From positions 7,147,001 through 7,211,000 of the forward strand of contig JAJNNQ010000023.1 of NCBI GenBank assembly GCA_027886175.1: a stretch of 64,000 nt of DNA. Direction: 5' to 3'. This document shows positions 10,833-20,836 of this stretch, piece after piece. Under the pieces are notes generated by a model. It saw only the letters and a list, made by a program, of their open reading frames with translations, was not told the DNA's origin and ran no database searches. Origin of the DNA: Phylloscopus collybita. Taxonomy: Eukaryota > Chordata > Aves > Passeriformes > Phylloscopidae. The position numbers were made by a program, and so were the translations under genes. Positions within the stretch are counted from its first letter, which is position 1; each line of letters starts with the position of its first letter.

Positions 10833-12768
10833 AAATCCCCCTGAGCCTTTGCTTTGCTGTTGTCCGGGGCACTTGGAACACGGATTTTTTTTTTTCCAAG
10901 GAGCTGCTTGGCGGCGTCCAGAGCTGCCACAAAGAGGGAACAGCATGTCCAGTCTTGTCCCTGCTGGCTGTTTGCTCCCTGCTGCAGCCCTGGCAGGGAG
11001 CAACGTGCCCAGGGCCACCAGGCACCCCGGGACTGGGCACGCAGGGATGGACCAGGGCTTGCCATGCCTTGCCGTTCCTGGCCAGATTCCCGCCTCTCCA
11101 GGGACAGGTGGTGTCCAAATCCCATTTTTCCCCTTGCAGAGAGGCAGGATTTTGGAGGCTGGCCATGAAATCAGCTCCCTGGCATGGCTCTGCCCAGCTG
11201 CAGCCTCCCAGCAGAGGGCTGGTGTGGCAGGGCCAGCTCAGCTGATGGGATTTGTTGGCTCTGCTTTTGGAGGAGAGATGTTTTTGCGCCCAGGGTTTCA
11301 TCACAAACCCTGCTGTCAGTCACCTGTGGGCGAATGACTCTCCAGAACCCAGCCCTAGATTGGAGGAAATGATAAGCAGCTCCTCTTGTCCTAAAACCCT
11401 GCTTTTTTTCCGCTCTCTTTATTTAATGGAACACCGGGTAAATAATTATTGGCCTCCCGTGGCGCGGAGTGGGTGTGGAGGGGCAGCAAGTGGCTGGGGA
11501 AGGGTTTCAGTTCTGCATTTGGTGGGAAGCCAGAGGTTTGCACGGGCAGCCAGGACTGCCCCTGCCACATTCCTGCAGCTGGAGGGTGCTGGGGGGTTCC
11601 CAAAGGTGAAAATTCCCCTGAGCTGCTGCGGGAGTTCTGCTCTGCCTGGAGAGGTGGTGGGATGGGAATTCCTGTCCCCTCCGCACTTCCCGCTGGTGAT
11701 GGACAGAGCCCACCCAGGCTCCATCCTTCAGGGCCGCCTGGAGACGCAGCTGGGCTTCCCCTCTGGCTGCCCCCAGGGAATGGCTCTGATTCCCAGCGGG
11801 AATGGTTGAGCAGGGTGGATTTCTCTGCAGCAGCAGGGACCGGCCATGTGCCGCAGCCTGGGAGCTGCTGGAGGCTGAGCCTTTAACTGGCACAGTTATC
11901 TGGGGTTTCAACCCCAATTTCCAGGGCTGGCAGAGGTTTGGGGGGTTGGCTCAGTGCAGAGGCAGCAGCTGAGCAGGGTGAGGGGATGCCCCTTTCCAAG
12001 GAGGTGTCAGATGCACCAACACTCCCAGAGACACCCAGCAGCCAAATTCCCGCTGGGAAGGGAAGCGTGGGGGTTTAATTTGGACTTAAAATGCTGTGAA
12101 GAGGGACAGAGTAAATCCTCCATCCCTCAGAGCCTTTAATGGGAGCAGGCAGCTTCCTGAAATCCCTGCTGTCGCTGCCCATGGAGCTGATCCCACGCAA
12201 GGCACCTCCCAACCCTCCTGGCCACAGGAATTCCTGGAAAAGCAGTTCCCAGGGGGGCTGGGGTCCATCCTGAGGGCAAATCCCCAGGTTCTGGGGCCGT
12301 TCCCTGGGGCTGGCTCTCCAGGAACAGGCTGGAGCTCACAGCTCCTTTCCCCACCCCCGTGCTCCAACCGCTGTCACTTTTCTCCTCTTCTCCCCTGCTC
12401 CTTTCCAAGTGTTTTCTCCGACAGTTGCTTGTTATAATTGGGATTTTTTTTCCCCCCTCCCTTACCTCCCTGGCTGTTGTTACCTGTCCCAGCCCTCAGG
12501 CAGCGAGCTCGGAAATGCATTCGCTGGGGTTTGCCCCGGCCTGTCCCATACATCACCCAGAGGAGGGTGCGTGCATCTGTTTGGCATCCAGGGAGCGTCG
12601 CAGCTCGGCCGAGCTCCCTCCCGCACCCCCCGCCCTCTTCTCCAACATCAGCCCCTTCAAACGGCAGAGGAGCGAGTGGGGAACGACCTTCTTGGTGCCC
12701 TCATGGGGGCTGCTGGAGTGCACACCCTAAAAAGCTCCTTTGGGGTCTCTGCCTGCAGGATTTCACAC
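10833..12768. other. Gene-free DNA
   Basis: Unique GC-rich DNA with overlapping chance open frames on both strands up to about 185 codons. No splice-bounded exon or domain is recognisable. Confidence 0.5.
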
Positions 12769-13112
12769 ACAGAATCACAGAATCACAGAATCACAGAATT
12801 TCCAGGTAGGAAGAGACCTCCAAGATCATCAAGTCCAACCCAGCCCTAACACCTCAGCTAGACCAGGGCACCCAGTGCCACATCCAGGCTTTTGTTAAAC
12901 ACACCCAGGGATGGTGACTCCAGCACCTCCCTGGCAGGCCATTCCAGAACTTTATCACTCTTTCTGTGAAAAACCTTTTCCTGATCTCCAACCTGTACTT
13001 CCCCTGTCACAGCTTGAGGCTGTGTCCTCTCCTTCTGTCCCTTGTTGCCTGGAGAAAGAGACCAACCCCAGCTGCCCACAGCCACCCTTCAGGGAGCTGT
13101 AGAGAGTGAAGT
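12769..13112 (-). mobile_element. CR1 LINE 3' end, young-looking copy
   Basis: The plus strand begins with three and a half CACAGAAT octamers, the reverse complement of the CR1 ATTCTGTG tail, then AGGAAGAGACCTCCAAGATC and AAGTCCAACCCAGCCCTAAC. About 345 bp are present, 5'-truncated as usual. It is about 95% identical by eye to the copy at 42502. Confidence 0.9.
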
Positions 13113-13184
13113 TGCAGGGCTGCAGGTGGGATTTTGGGGATGCTGGATGTTTGTTGTTATTTAGCAGCTGAAAATGAGCCTCAA

Positions 13185-13405
13185 ACCACCCCAGGGCAGG
13201 GTCAGGTTGGACATCAGGAGGGATTTCTCCATGGAAAGGATTTCCAAGCTTTGGCTGGGGCTGCCCAGGGAGGTTTGGAGTCCCCATCCCTGGAGGTGTC
13301 CAAGGAAGGACTGGGTTTGTCACTTGGCTCTGGGCTGGTGGGGAGAGCTGAAAGGCTGGAATCGATGATCTTAGAGGCCTTTCCCAACACATTCCGTGGT
13401 TCAAT
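13185..13405 (+). mobile_element. CR1 LINE 3' fragment, convergent to the previous copy
   Basis: GGTTGGACATCAGGAGGGAT, then GGCTGCCCAGGGAGGTTTGG, then TGATCTTAGAGGCCTTTCCC match CR1 in sense orientation. It is more diverged than its neighbour, so the two inserted separately. Confidence 0.85.
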
Positions 13406-14510
13406 GGAGAATTCCCACCTTTTTCCTGGGAATATTCAGCCCTCAGCCAGCTCAGGGCAGACAGGTTTGTTCCCAGTGCCTCGGATTTTTCCATCTCCAC
13501 CTAATAACATCTCTAGCTGTGTGTAATTAACTGGGGAGTGATAGGCTGGTAATTACCCTGGGAGAAGGATTGGGCTTATCTTTATCTCGGAAACTTTATT
13601 AACCAAGAGGTTCTGGACCATTTGGGGACGTGTTGAAATGTCAGAAGCTGTCCTGGAGCCCTGCAGGGCCCAGGGACAAATTCCACTCTTTTCATCCTTC
13701 CTCAGAACTCCTGGATTCTCCCTTTTTTTAGTGTTTTTAGGAGGCATTGGAGGGGTGGGAAGGAGGAAATCTGTGCTTGACTCCTGATGGCGGTGCCCTG
13801 TGGTGAAGAGGCTCCTAAACATCTTTTAGGTTGAGGTTTTAGTTTGTTTCCCATCTTGGAAACAAACAAAAAAAACCTCTTTTTAGTTTGTTTCCAAGAT
13901 GGGAAACAACTGCTCAGCCCTGGAAATCGGTAATAGAGGCTTCTCCTGGTGGAAACGTGATGGAACCATCCCAAATCAGTTTTTTGTTGTGCATTCTGCA
14001 AGAATGTTACAGAAACAAGGCGTTGGGCTCGTGGGGCAGTAAATTTAGAGGTTCTGGGATTTTTGGTGTTCAGCTCTCACCAGTCTATCGTTATTGTTCC
14101 TCTGACTGGGAAACACGGATTGAGTTGGTCAGAGGGAGGCAACTCAGAGCCTTTTTTGGATGTTTTGAGGCAAATAAACCCCTACAAGGTGTCCTTGGGG
14201 GTTCGAGCCCGCACTGATGGCAGAGGTGGATGTTGTTTGAGGGGTTCCTGCCCTTGTTTTGCTCTCTGCATCCCAGGAGCAGCATTTGGGTTTGCAGGCA
14301 GGTTGAGCTGGCAGATGGGGCACACCCTGGAAAACAGAACTCTTGAAATTTCCTCTTGGGGATTTGCTTGAGGTGGATCTTGGGGATTGTTTAGAATTGT
14401 CCTGGTGGTTTGAACTTGGACATCTTGGACGTTGGGTTTTGTGTCTGAGACCAGGACTTTTTGGGGACCTGTGCTGCACCAGCAGCTGCTCTGAAAGGCT
14501 CCTTGGGCAG
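13406..14510. other. Gene-free DNA
   Basis: Unique DNA that includes the hairpin at 13844-13909. No gene is supported. Confidence 0.5.
13844..13909. repeat. Perfect 24-bp inverted repeat (hairpin)
   Basis: The left arm 13844-13867 and the right arm 13886-13909 are exact reverse complements (TTGTTTCCCATCTTGGAAAC and GTTTCCAAGATGGGAAACAA cores). The 18-nt spacer, A-rich then T-rich, would extend the stem further. The fold is compact enough for a precursor-type hairpin, but no known microRNA seed is recognised. Confidence 0.85.
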
Positions 14511-14511
14511 C

Positions 14512-14702
14512 TTGGATGCAGGATTGAGGTGCAGGATGAGGTGAGAATTCAAGCTGGGCTGCAGGGTTGAGCTGTCAATGAGTGAGGATCAGGCTGGATG
14601 CAGGATTGAGGTGCAGGATGAGGTGAGGACCAGGCTGGATGCAGGATTGAGGTGCAGGATGAGGTGAGGACCAGGCTGGATGCAGGATTGAGCTGTCAGT
14701 GA
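14512..14702 (+). repeat. Minisatellite, about 44-bp unit
   Basis: Units contain GGATGCAGGATTGAGGTGCA and GGATGAGGTGAGGACCAGGC, in about four copies with variant edges. Confidence 0.85.
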
Positions 14703-15375
14703 GGTGAGGATTTCCCTCCAGGTCCAACTGATGTCCCAGATGTCACCCACAGGTGACTTCAGGTGTCCTGTGAACACCGGGGCATCCTGAACCTTGGAAC
14801 AACAAGGTGGTGCCCAGGTTAATAAATGTGAAAGTAACTGGTGAACGAGGAAAAAAAAAAAAAAAAAGCCCGGCTGGTTAAATAATTTATCTGGTAATTA
14901 ATTATTTTTGCCCTGTCGTTTGAGGCGTTAAGGGAGGAAGAATGGGTCATTGATTAGGGCACTGCTCTGGAAAAGGAGCTTGGCTTGTTCCCTGGCTTGG
15001 AGAAACCTGGGAAAGTCATTTCATCTCTCTGTGGTGCTCTGAGGCTAATTATAATAAATTATAATGATCTCATTATAATAAATTCTGTAACTGGAGTGTC
15101 TCGTGGGGAAGGAAATTCCTTGTTACCCTCCAGGCTGGGTATTGATCATACTGGGAGTCACTGTGGAGCAGGGGTGTTATGGATTAATATAGTTTGGATT
15201 TTGTGGGAAAAGACAGGCTTATTAGGAGTCAGTTTTTTAATTGATATGTTTAATTGATATGTATAATTACTGGGAAAAGAGAATGTGACTTTTGGTAATA
15301 CTCATATAAAGGTAAGAGTGTGAGAGTGTGTGTGAGAGGTGCTTACTAAAAACTTTAAAGGTAAAGTTACCTTTC
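14703..15375. other. AT-rich gene-free DNA
   Basis: The sequence becomes AT-rich from about 14840, with an A run at 14850-14867 and TAATTAATTATTTTTG-like words. ATTATAATAAATTATAATGA near 15048-15067 is locally palindromic. No gene is seen. Confidence 0.5.
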
Positions 15376-15590
15376 TAAAGGTAAAATTACAAATTTTATC
15401 TCTTTATGTTTTACGTTATGTGTGTAAGAGCAAACACTTGTAAAAAAAACCCAGATATTTAAAAAGTTTCATTCGTTTTTTTCTTTCCTTTTTTCTCATT
15501 TTCATTATTTTAATGTGTATAAATAAAACATGTTTTAAAGTTTCACGTTCTCCTAATCACATAAAATATAATAAATAATAAATCCGTCAC
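15376..15590 (+). repeat. AT-rich long palindrome, left arm
   Basis: This arm of about 215 bp is the reverse complement of 15669-15885 apart from substitutions and an indel of about 20 bp near 15530. Paired blocks include CACATAAAATATAATAAATA, CATTATTTTAATGTGTATAA and GCAAACACTTGTAAAAAAAA. Confidence 0.88.
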
Positions 15591-15668
15591 ATGGGGTAAT
15601 GCTGGCTACAGGGAAATCATGGAATTAGAGAATATCCTGCGTTGATGGGACACAAAACCTGCAGGTTT

Positions 15669-15885
15669 GTGATGGTTTTATTATTTATTATATTTTATGT
15701 GATTAGGAGAACATGAAGCTCAAAACAGGTTTATTTTAAAACTATAAGGATAGTTTATTTATACACATTAAAATAATGAAAACGAGAAAAAAGGAAAGAA
15801 AAAAATGAAACTTTTAAAACTTTTTTTTACAAGTGTTTGCTTTTTTACATTTAATGTAAAAAGACAAATCTGTAATTTTAGTTAG
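15669..15885 (-). repeat. AT-rich long palindrome, right arm
   Basis: The right arm is separated from the left by a 78-bp spacer (15591-15668). It begins GTGATGGTTTTATTATTTAT, mirroring the left arm. Further palindromic ATTTAAAATATTTTAAAT repeats continue to about 15985. Confidence 0.88.
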
Positions 15886-17215
15886 TTTTACTATTTAAAA
15901 TATTTTAAATATTTACTATTAAAAGAGTAAATATTTTAAATATTTTACTATTTAAAATATTTTTTAAATAGTAAAATATTCAAAATATTTTACCACTTAA
16001 ATCTGTAATTTTAATTAGTTTCACTATTTACTATTTATAATTTTTTAATCAGTTCTTTAGGAAAGTGAAATTTTATTTATTAGCAGCTTTTTTAACACTG
16101 CCCATGGGCTCCATTTGCTCATTTAGGGGCTCTGTTTAAGTATAAAATGGGAGTTTAAGACACTTGCAGCTTGAATTCAGTGATCTGTGGTGCTGCTGTG
16201 CAGGTGGAGAGGGCCACGCTGGGAGCACAAACCCTCCTGGGGTATCCCAAAGGACCCCAATGAGCATTAGCAGCTCGAATTTAGGAGCACTCATGAGTTC
16301 TGCACACTTTTTTTTTTTTTTTTTTTTTTTTTTTTGATGTCTGCCAATCCAGCCTGGGACCATCTTTATGTCCAGACCTGGTCGTTGGGCTCAGTGAGGG
16401 ATGCTGAGCTCGAAGAAATTAAAGGAGGTGCTGAAGACAGGATAAAGGGCAATAATTAATTATTAATAACAATAAACAAACAAATAGAATGAATAAATAA
16501 ATAATAAAATGAGATTAATTTCCCTTCCTGCCTGAGGGAAAACCGCGTGAAAAGGAGATTTTTTTACTGCTGAAACCACAGGGCTCCATAATGACCTCAG
16601 AGTCTGTGGCCACAGAAGTGCCCTGGACGGTGCCAGAGCTTTCCAAACCCCTTTGCATCTCCCAAATCCGGGATGCTCAGGGCACCCAGGGCTTCTGGCT
16701 CTGCTGGAATTCCAAATTTCAGAGAAAACGAAGCATTTCAGGACAAAATTCCAGCAGGACCCTTTTTTTGTTATTTTTTTCCACTTTGTGGGGCAAACTC
16801 CTCCCCTTCTGCCCCTTTTAATTTGAACCCGGCTGGTCCCTCCTTTGGAGCCCGGAGCCGGGAGAAGGTTTGGCAGCTCCGGGTGGATCCCCGCTGCCAC
16901 CTCCACCCCCGGCTGTCCCCTGCCTGCTCCCGGCGCTGGCACTTCCCAGCCTACGTGCTGAGCCGGGGAGTTAAAAAGGTAAAATGTGAAACCTGATCCC
17001 GCGGTGACCTGTCTAATCCTGCTCCCCGGCACAGCCAGAGCTGAAGTTCTCGTCCTGCCAAACAATGACTCGAGGAGACGACAGGAGGAAGATGAGAATC
17101 TGCAGGGATTTATTTTAATTTAGTTTTGGTTGGTTTGTTGTTTTTTTTTTTTTTTTTTTTTTCCCCACTCCATCTCCTGTCTTTTCCGGGGCTGAACGAT
17201 GCCAGCTGGAAGGCC
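15886..17215. other. Gene-free DNA, AT-rich then GC-rich
   Basis: After the AAATATTTT-rich segment comes unique DNA with a 27-base T run at about 16309-16335 and a T run at 17140-17162. No gene is supported. Confidence 0.5.
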
Positions 17216-17219
17216 GGGG

Positions 17220-17415
17220 AGGTGAGGAGGAGTTTGGGGTTGGATCCAGACTCCAAACCCCAAACACCCTCCAAACCCCAAACACCCTGCAAATCCCAAA
17301 AGCACTGTCCAAACTGCAGGAGAGGCAAGGAGGAGTTTGGGGTTGGATCCAAACTCCAAAACCCAAACACACTCCAAACCCCAAGGGAGGCAAGGAGGAG
17401 TTTGGGGTTGTATCC
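17220..17415 (+). repeat. Minisatellite (AGGAGTTTGGGGTTGGATCC / CTCCAAACCCCAAACAC)
   Basis: Three copies of a block with AGGAGTTTGGGGTTGGATCC are followed by ACTCCAAACCCCAAACACCC sub-repeats. The words are partly self-complementary. Confidence 0.85.
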
Positions 17416-17792
17416 TTCCTGGTGGGAGAGCTGGGAAGAATTTTAGGCAATCCAGCCTAGATCTGCTGTTCTGGAGGTGAATGGCTCTGGGATAAGCAGT
17501 GGAACTCTTCACTTCCACAAAAGCTGCTGGTTATCCTGGGATTAAACCTGGGGAGCTCCCAACAACTCCCAAATATTCCCATGTTGGGTTGGAAAGGAGT
17601 TTTTGGTCTTTTGGGCTGTGTTGGGAATTTTTGGTCTGTTGGGCTGAGCTTTGCAGGCTCTGACCCTGCCTGGGTCACCCCTGAGCTTCCCAGGCTGCTG
17701 CTGCCTTTCCATGAAGCCAGGGCTGCTCCTTCCTGCCCCTGGATCTTCTGCTGGATCCAGGAACTCCTTGGGATTGTCTGCAGGGCCGACAG

Positions 17793-17890
17793 TGGGATGG
17801 TTTGGGTTTGAAGGGACCTTAAAGATCATCCCAAGGAGGTGATCCCTGTGAGCCCTTTCCACCTTTGGGCACCCCCTGAGCTGCCCCAAG
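17793..17890 (-). mobile_element. CR1 LINE fragment
   Basis: The plus strand GGGATGGTTTGGGTTTGAAG, GGACCTTAAAGATCATCCCA matches the reverse complement of the CR1 3' end. Confidence 0.75.
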
Positions 17891-18554
17891 CATCCGTGTC
17901 CATACCCAGGGCAGTGGCTGGGGAATTTTCCCAATGTTCCTCGTGCTGTTCCTATATCTGTGTGCAAAACCCTCCATGTATGTTTTTGGGCACCTGAGGA
18001 GATTTTTCTCTCTGGGTTGGTGTTGAGGAAAAACTCCCCTGCCCCAAGGCTTGACACAGGTCCCACCAAACCCACCTGCAACAGGATATTCTGGGAAAGC
18101 AAAGGGTAATTTGGGGAAGCAAAGGGTAATTTGGGGAAGCAGCCTCCTCAGTGGGAACCAGCTTTGATTCTGGGGGTTCTGCTCTGTTGGAATTCCAACA
18201 CCTTGTGCTCTGGATTAGAGGAGAGAGCCATTCCCACCATCTGTGCTGTCCTCACTACTGGACACTTCCCTCACTCTGCCCTTCTTCCCTGTCCCAGAAC
18301 CTCCAGGGAACTGAACCAAACCTGCCCAGCAATTCCCAGCTCTATCCCTCAAAACGGATCCTTTGGCCAGATCCCACAACTCCCTTCCTTATTTTCTTAG
18401 GCACAGCCTAAAATCCCATCTGGGGTTCTCAGCCCTGTGGATGCAGGCGGCACAGGGGCATGGACAGGGAGGGCTTGGAGAAATGTGGAGTTAATCCAAG
18501 GTCAGTTCTGAGCTGCTGCCAGCTGGGCCCTGGAGCAGCAGCCCCTGTTCTGAA

Positions 18555-18702
18555 GGGTGGAGGCTGTTTGGGGTTTGGGGTTTGGAGGGTGTTTGGGGTC
18601 TGAAGGGTGTTTGGGGTCTGGAAGGTGCTTTGGGGTGTGGAAGCTCTTTGGGGTTAGGAAGCTCTTGGGGTTTGGGGGGTGCTTTGGGGTTAGGAAGCTC
18701 TG
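18555..18702 (+). repeat. GTTTGGGGTTTGGAGGGT minisatellite
   Basis: Degenerate units of about 20 bp built from GGGTGTTTGGGGTCTGGAAG and GGTTAGGAAGCTCTTGGGG. Confidence 0.8.
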
Positions 18703-19181
18703 TCTGGAGCTCTCCCCTGTCCCAGCCACATCCAGCAGCAAACGCTTCTCACGGGATTCCTGCAGCCCGGGCTCTGTAATGGGAAATGTGCCCCACCTTG
18801 GACGCTGCGGGATTACTCACGGGGTGCAAGGCTGGTAATTAAGAGAGTTAAACCCGGCTTTATTGCCTGTCACTTATCACCCAGCCAGCGGAATGTCTGA
18901 GGGATGCATCAGCGGCCGGATGTGCCCGGTTCCCACCTGAGGGCAGCGAGGTCACCCTGCCCTTCCAGCACTCTGGATCCAACGGCTCCTGGCTGCTTTA
19001 AATAACATTTTGCTTAAAAAGTTTTGGTTTTGACGGTGCTGGGCCACCAGGGTATGAGGTGAAACCCTGAGAAGTGAAATCTCTGGTGGCTTCATCAGGG
19101 TTTTGGTCTCTGTGGAACCTTCCAGCACCTCCTGATTGCTTCTGCTGCCAGAAATGTGCTCAGGCTCCAAAGCAACGCCGA

Positions 19182-19440
19182 GGTGGTGCTGGATCCCTCA
19201 GGTGGTATTGGATCCCCGAGGTGGTGCCAGATCCCCAAGGTGGTGCTGGATCCCTGAGGTGGTGCTGGATCCCTGAGGTGGTACCAGATCCCTGAGGAGG
19301 TGCTGGATCCCTGAGAAGGTGCTGGATCCCCAAGGTGGTGCTGGATCCTCGAGGAGATGCTGGATCCCTGAGGTGGTACCGGATCCCTGAGGAGGTGCTG
19401 GATCCCCCAGGTGGTGCTGGATCCCTGGGATGCTGCTGGA
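19182..19440 (+). repeat. 19-bp minisatellite (GAGGTGGTGCTGGATCCCT)
   Basis: About 13 copies of a 19-bp unit, nearly in perfect register, each with a BamHI-type GGATCC or close variant. Confidence 0.92.
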
Positions 19441-19932
19441 TCCCAGCTCCTTGCTGCCAGCCTGCAGGGAAGGCTCTGCCGACTCTGGGATTTGCTGACT
19501 CAGCTGCTTCAAAGGGAATTTGGAGGCATCCAGGGAACGGGGTTACAACACCTGGCCCGGGATTTGCAAATCAGCTTTGAGCTGCAGTTCCCATCCTGGG
19601 TTCCTGGGTTCCTTAAGTCTTCTCTTCAGGATGGCTCTTATTCCTTCCTTGTTCTGGAGGCTGAGGCACCACATCTCGGGTGGGTTCAAACTCCAGGAGG
19701 TGGGAGCTCAACACAAACTTAGTTATTAAAGAAAAAAGGAAAAAAAATTAAAAAATCCAAGTATTTGGGACCTAAAAGAGCTCATGGCTCTGACTTTCTT
19801 GATGCATGCCAGGAAAACGGTGCTTTCTGAAGGTCAGGGTCCCTGGGGATGCATTTAGTGCAGGAAAGTCCCAGGGAATGGGTTTGGTTTTTGCCTTTTC
19901 CAAGCCTGCCACGACTCACCCGGGGGAGAACT

Positions 19933-20001
19933 GGGCAGGGATGGGGTTGCAGTGGGATGAGATTGAATGTCCTTTCCAACCCAAAGCATTCCGTGATCCT
20001 G
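19933..20001 (+). mobile_element. CR1 LINE 3' end fragment
   Basis: GGATGAGATTGAATGTCCTT, TCCAACCCAAAGCATTCCGT matches the CR1 3' end in sense orientation. Confidence 0.7.
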
Positions 20002-20700
20002 TTGCTGCAGTGTGGGAGGGAGACCACTCTCCCTTTGGACTGAGATGCTCTTTTCAGGCAGGAGTTTTCCCCAGACTCGCTCCCCAGAGCAGCCGGTGTG
20101 TCAGCCAGAGCCTGGGCAGCGCTTTGGTAAAACCACAGCCGAGCAGCGCCAGAGGAATTTTGGGAATGGGGTTTCCCTGTGAGAGCTCTGGAGGGTCAGC
20201 AGTGATTTACAGCAATGCATGAAAAAAGAGGGAAATACGCTGGAATTCCTTTTCCAAGCTGTTTGTGGCCGAGCGTGGAGCAGCCGGGGAGGTTGGGAAC
20301 CCCAACCCCCGGCTTCTCCCATTCCACACCCCATTCCCTCCGGCAGCATTCCCATCCTTCCCCTCCACCGGGATTCCAGGACTCCCAGATTCCCGTTCCC
20401 ATCCCCCTGTGCTCGCTGCCCCCAGCCCCGGCCCTTTGTGGGGATTTATCGAGCCGGGCGCGCTGGGAACGAGGCGCAGACAGGGCCGGGATGTGCTGCG
20501 CATACTAATGCCGGGATGCTGCCCCTGCCCCGCGGGGCACTGCCGGCTCAGCCCCGCGCCTGCAAACCGCGCTGATCCGCTCCTCACAGCCCGGCTGCCC
20601 GGGCAGAGGCTCGGAGATGTGCCCAGCAGGAAATTTGGGATGTTTCTTGGATATGAGATGCTGCTCTCCTCCCCGATTCTGCTTCTCTTTCTTGAGGAGA

Positions 20701-20836
20701 ACAAAAAAAAAAAAAAACCAAAAAACAAACTAAACCAAAACCAACCAACCAAACAAAAAACCCAAACAAAAACAAACGAAACAAACAAAACAAAACAAAA
20801 CAAACAAACAAACAAAAAACCCGAAACCAAACCCAA
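20701..20836 (+). repeat. A-rich AAAC low-complexity tract
   Basis: AAACAAAACAAAC-type sequence over 130 bp. A chance plus-strand frame of 433 codons (20265-21566) runs through it and should not be called a gene. Confidence 0.9.
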
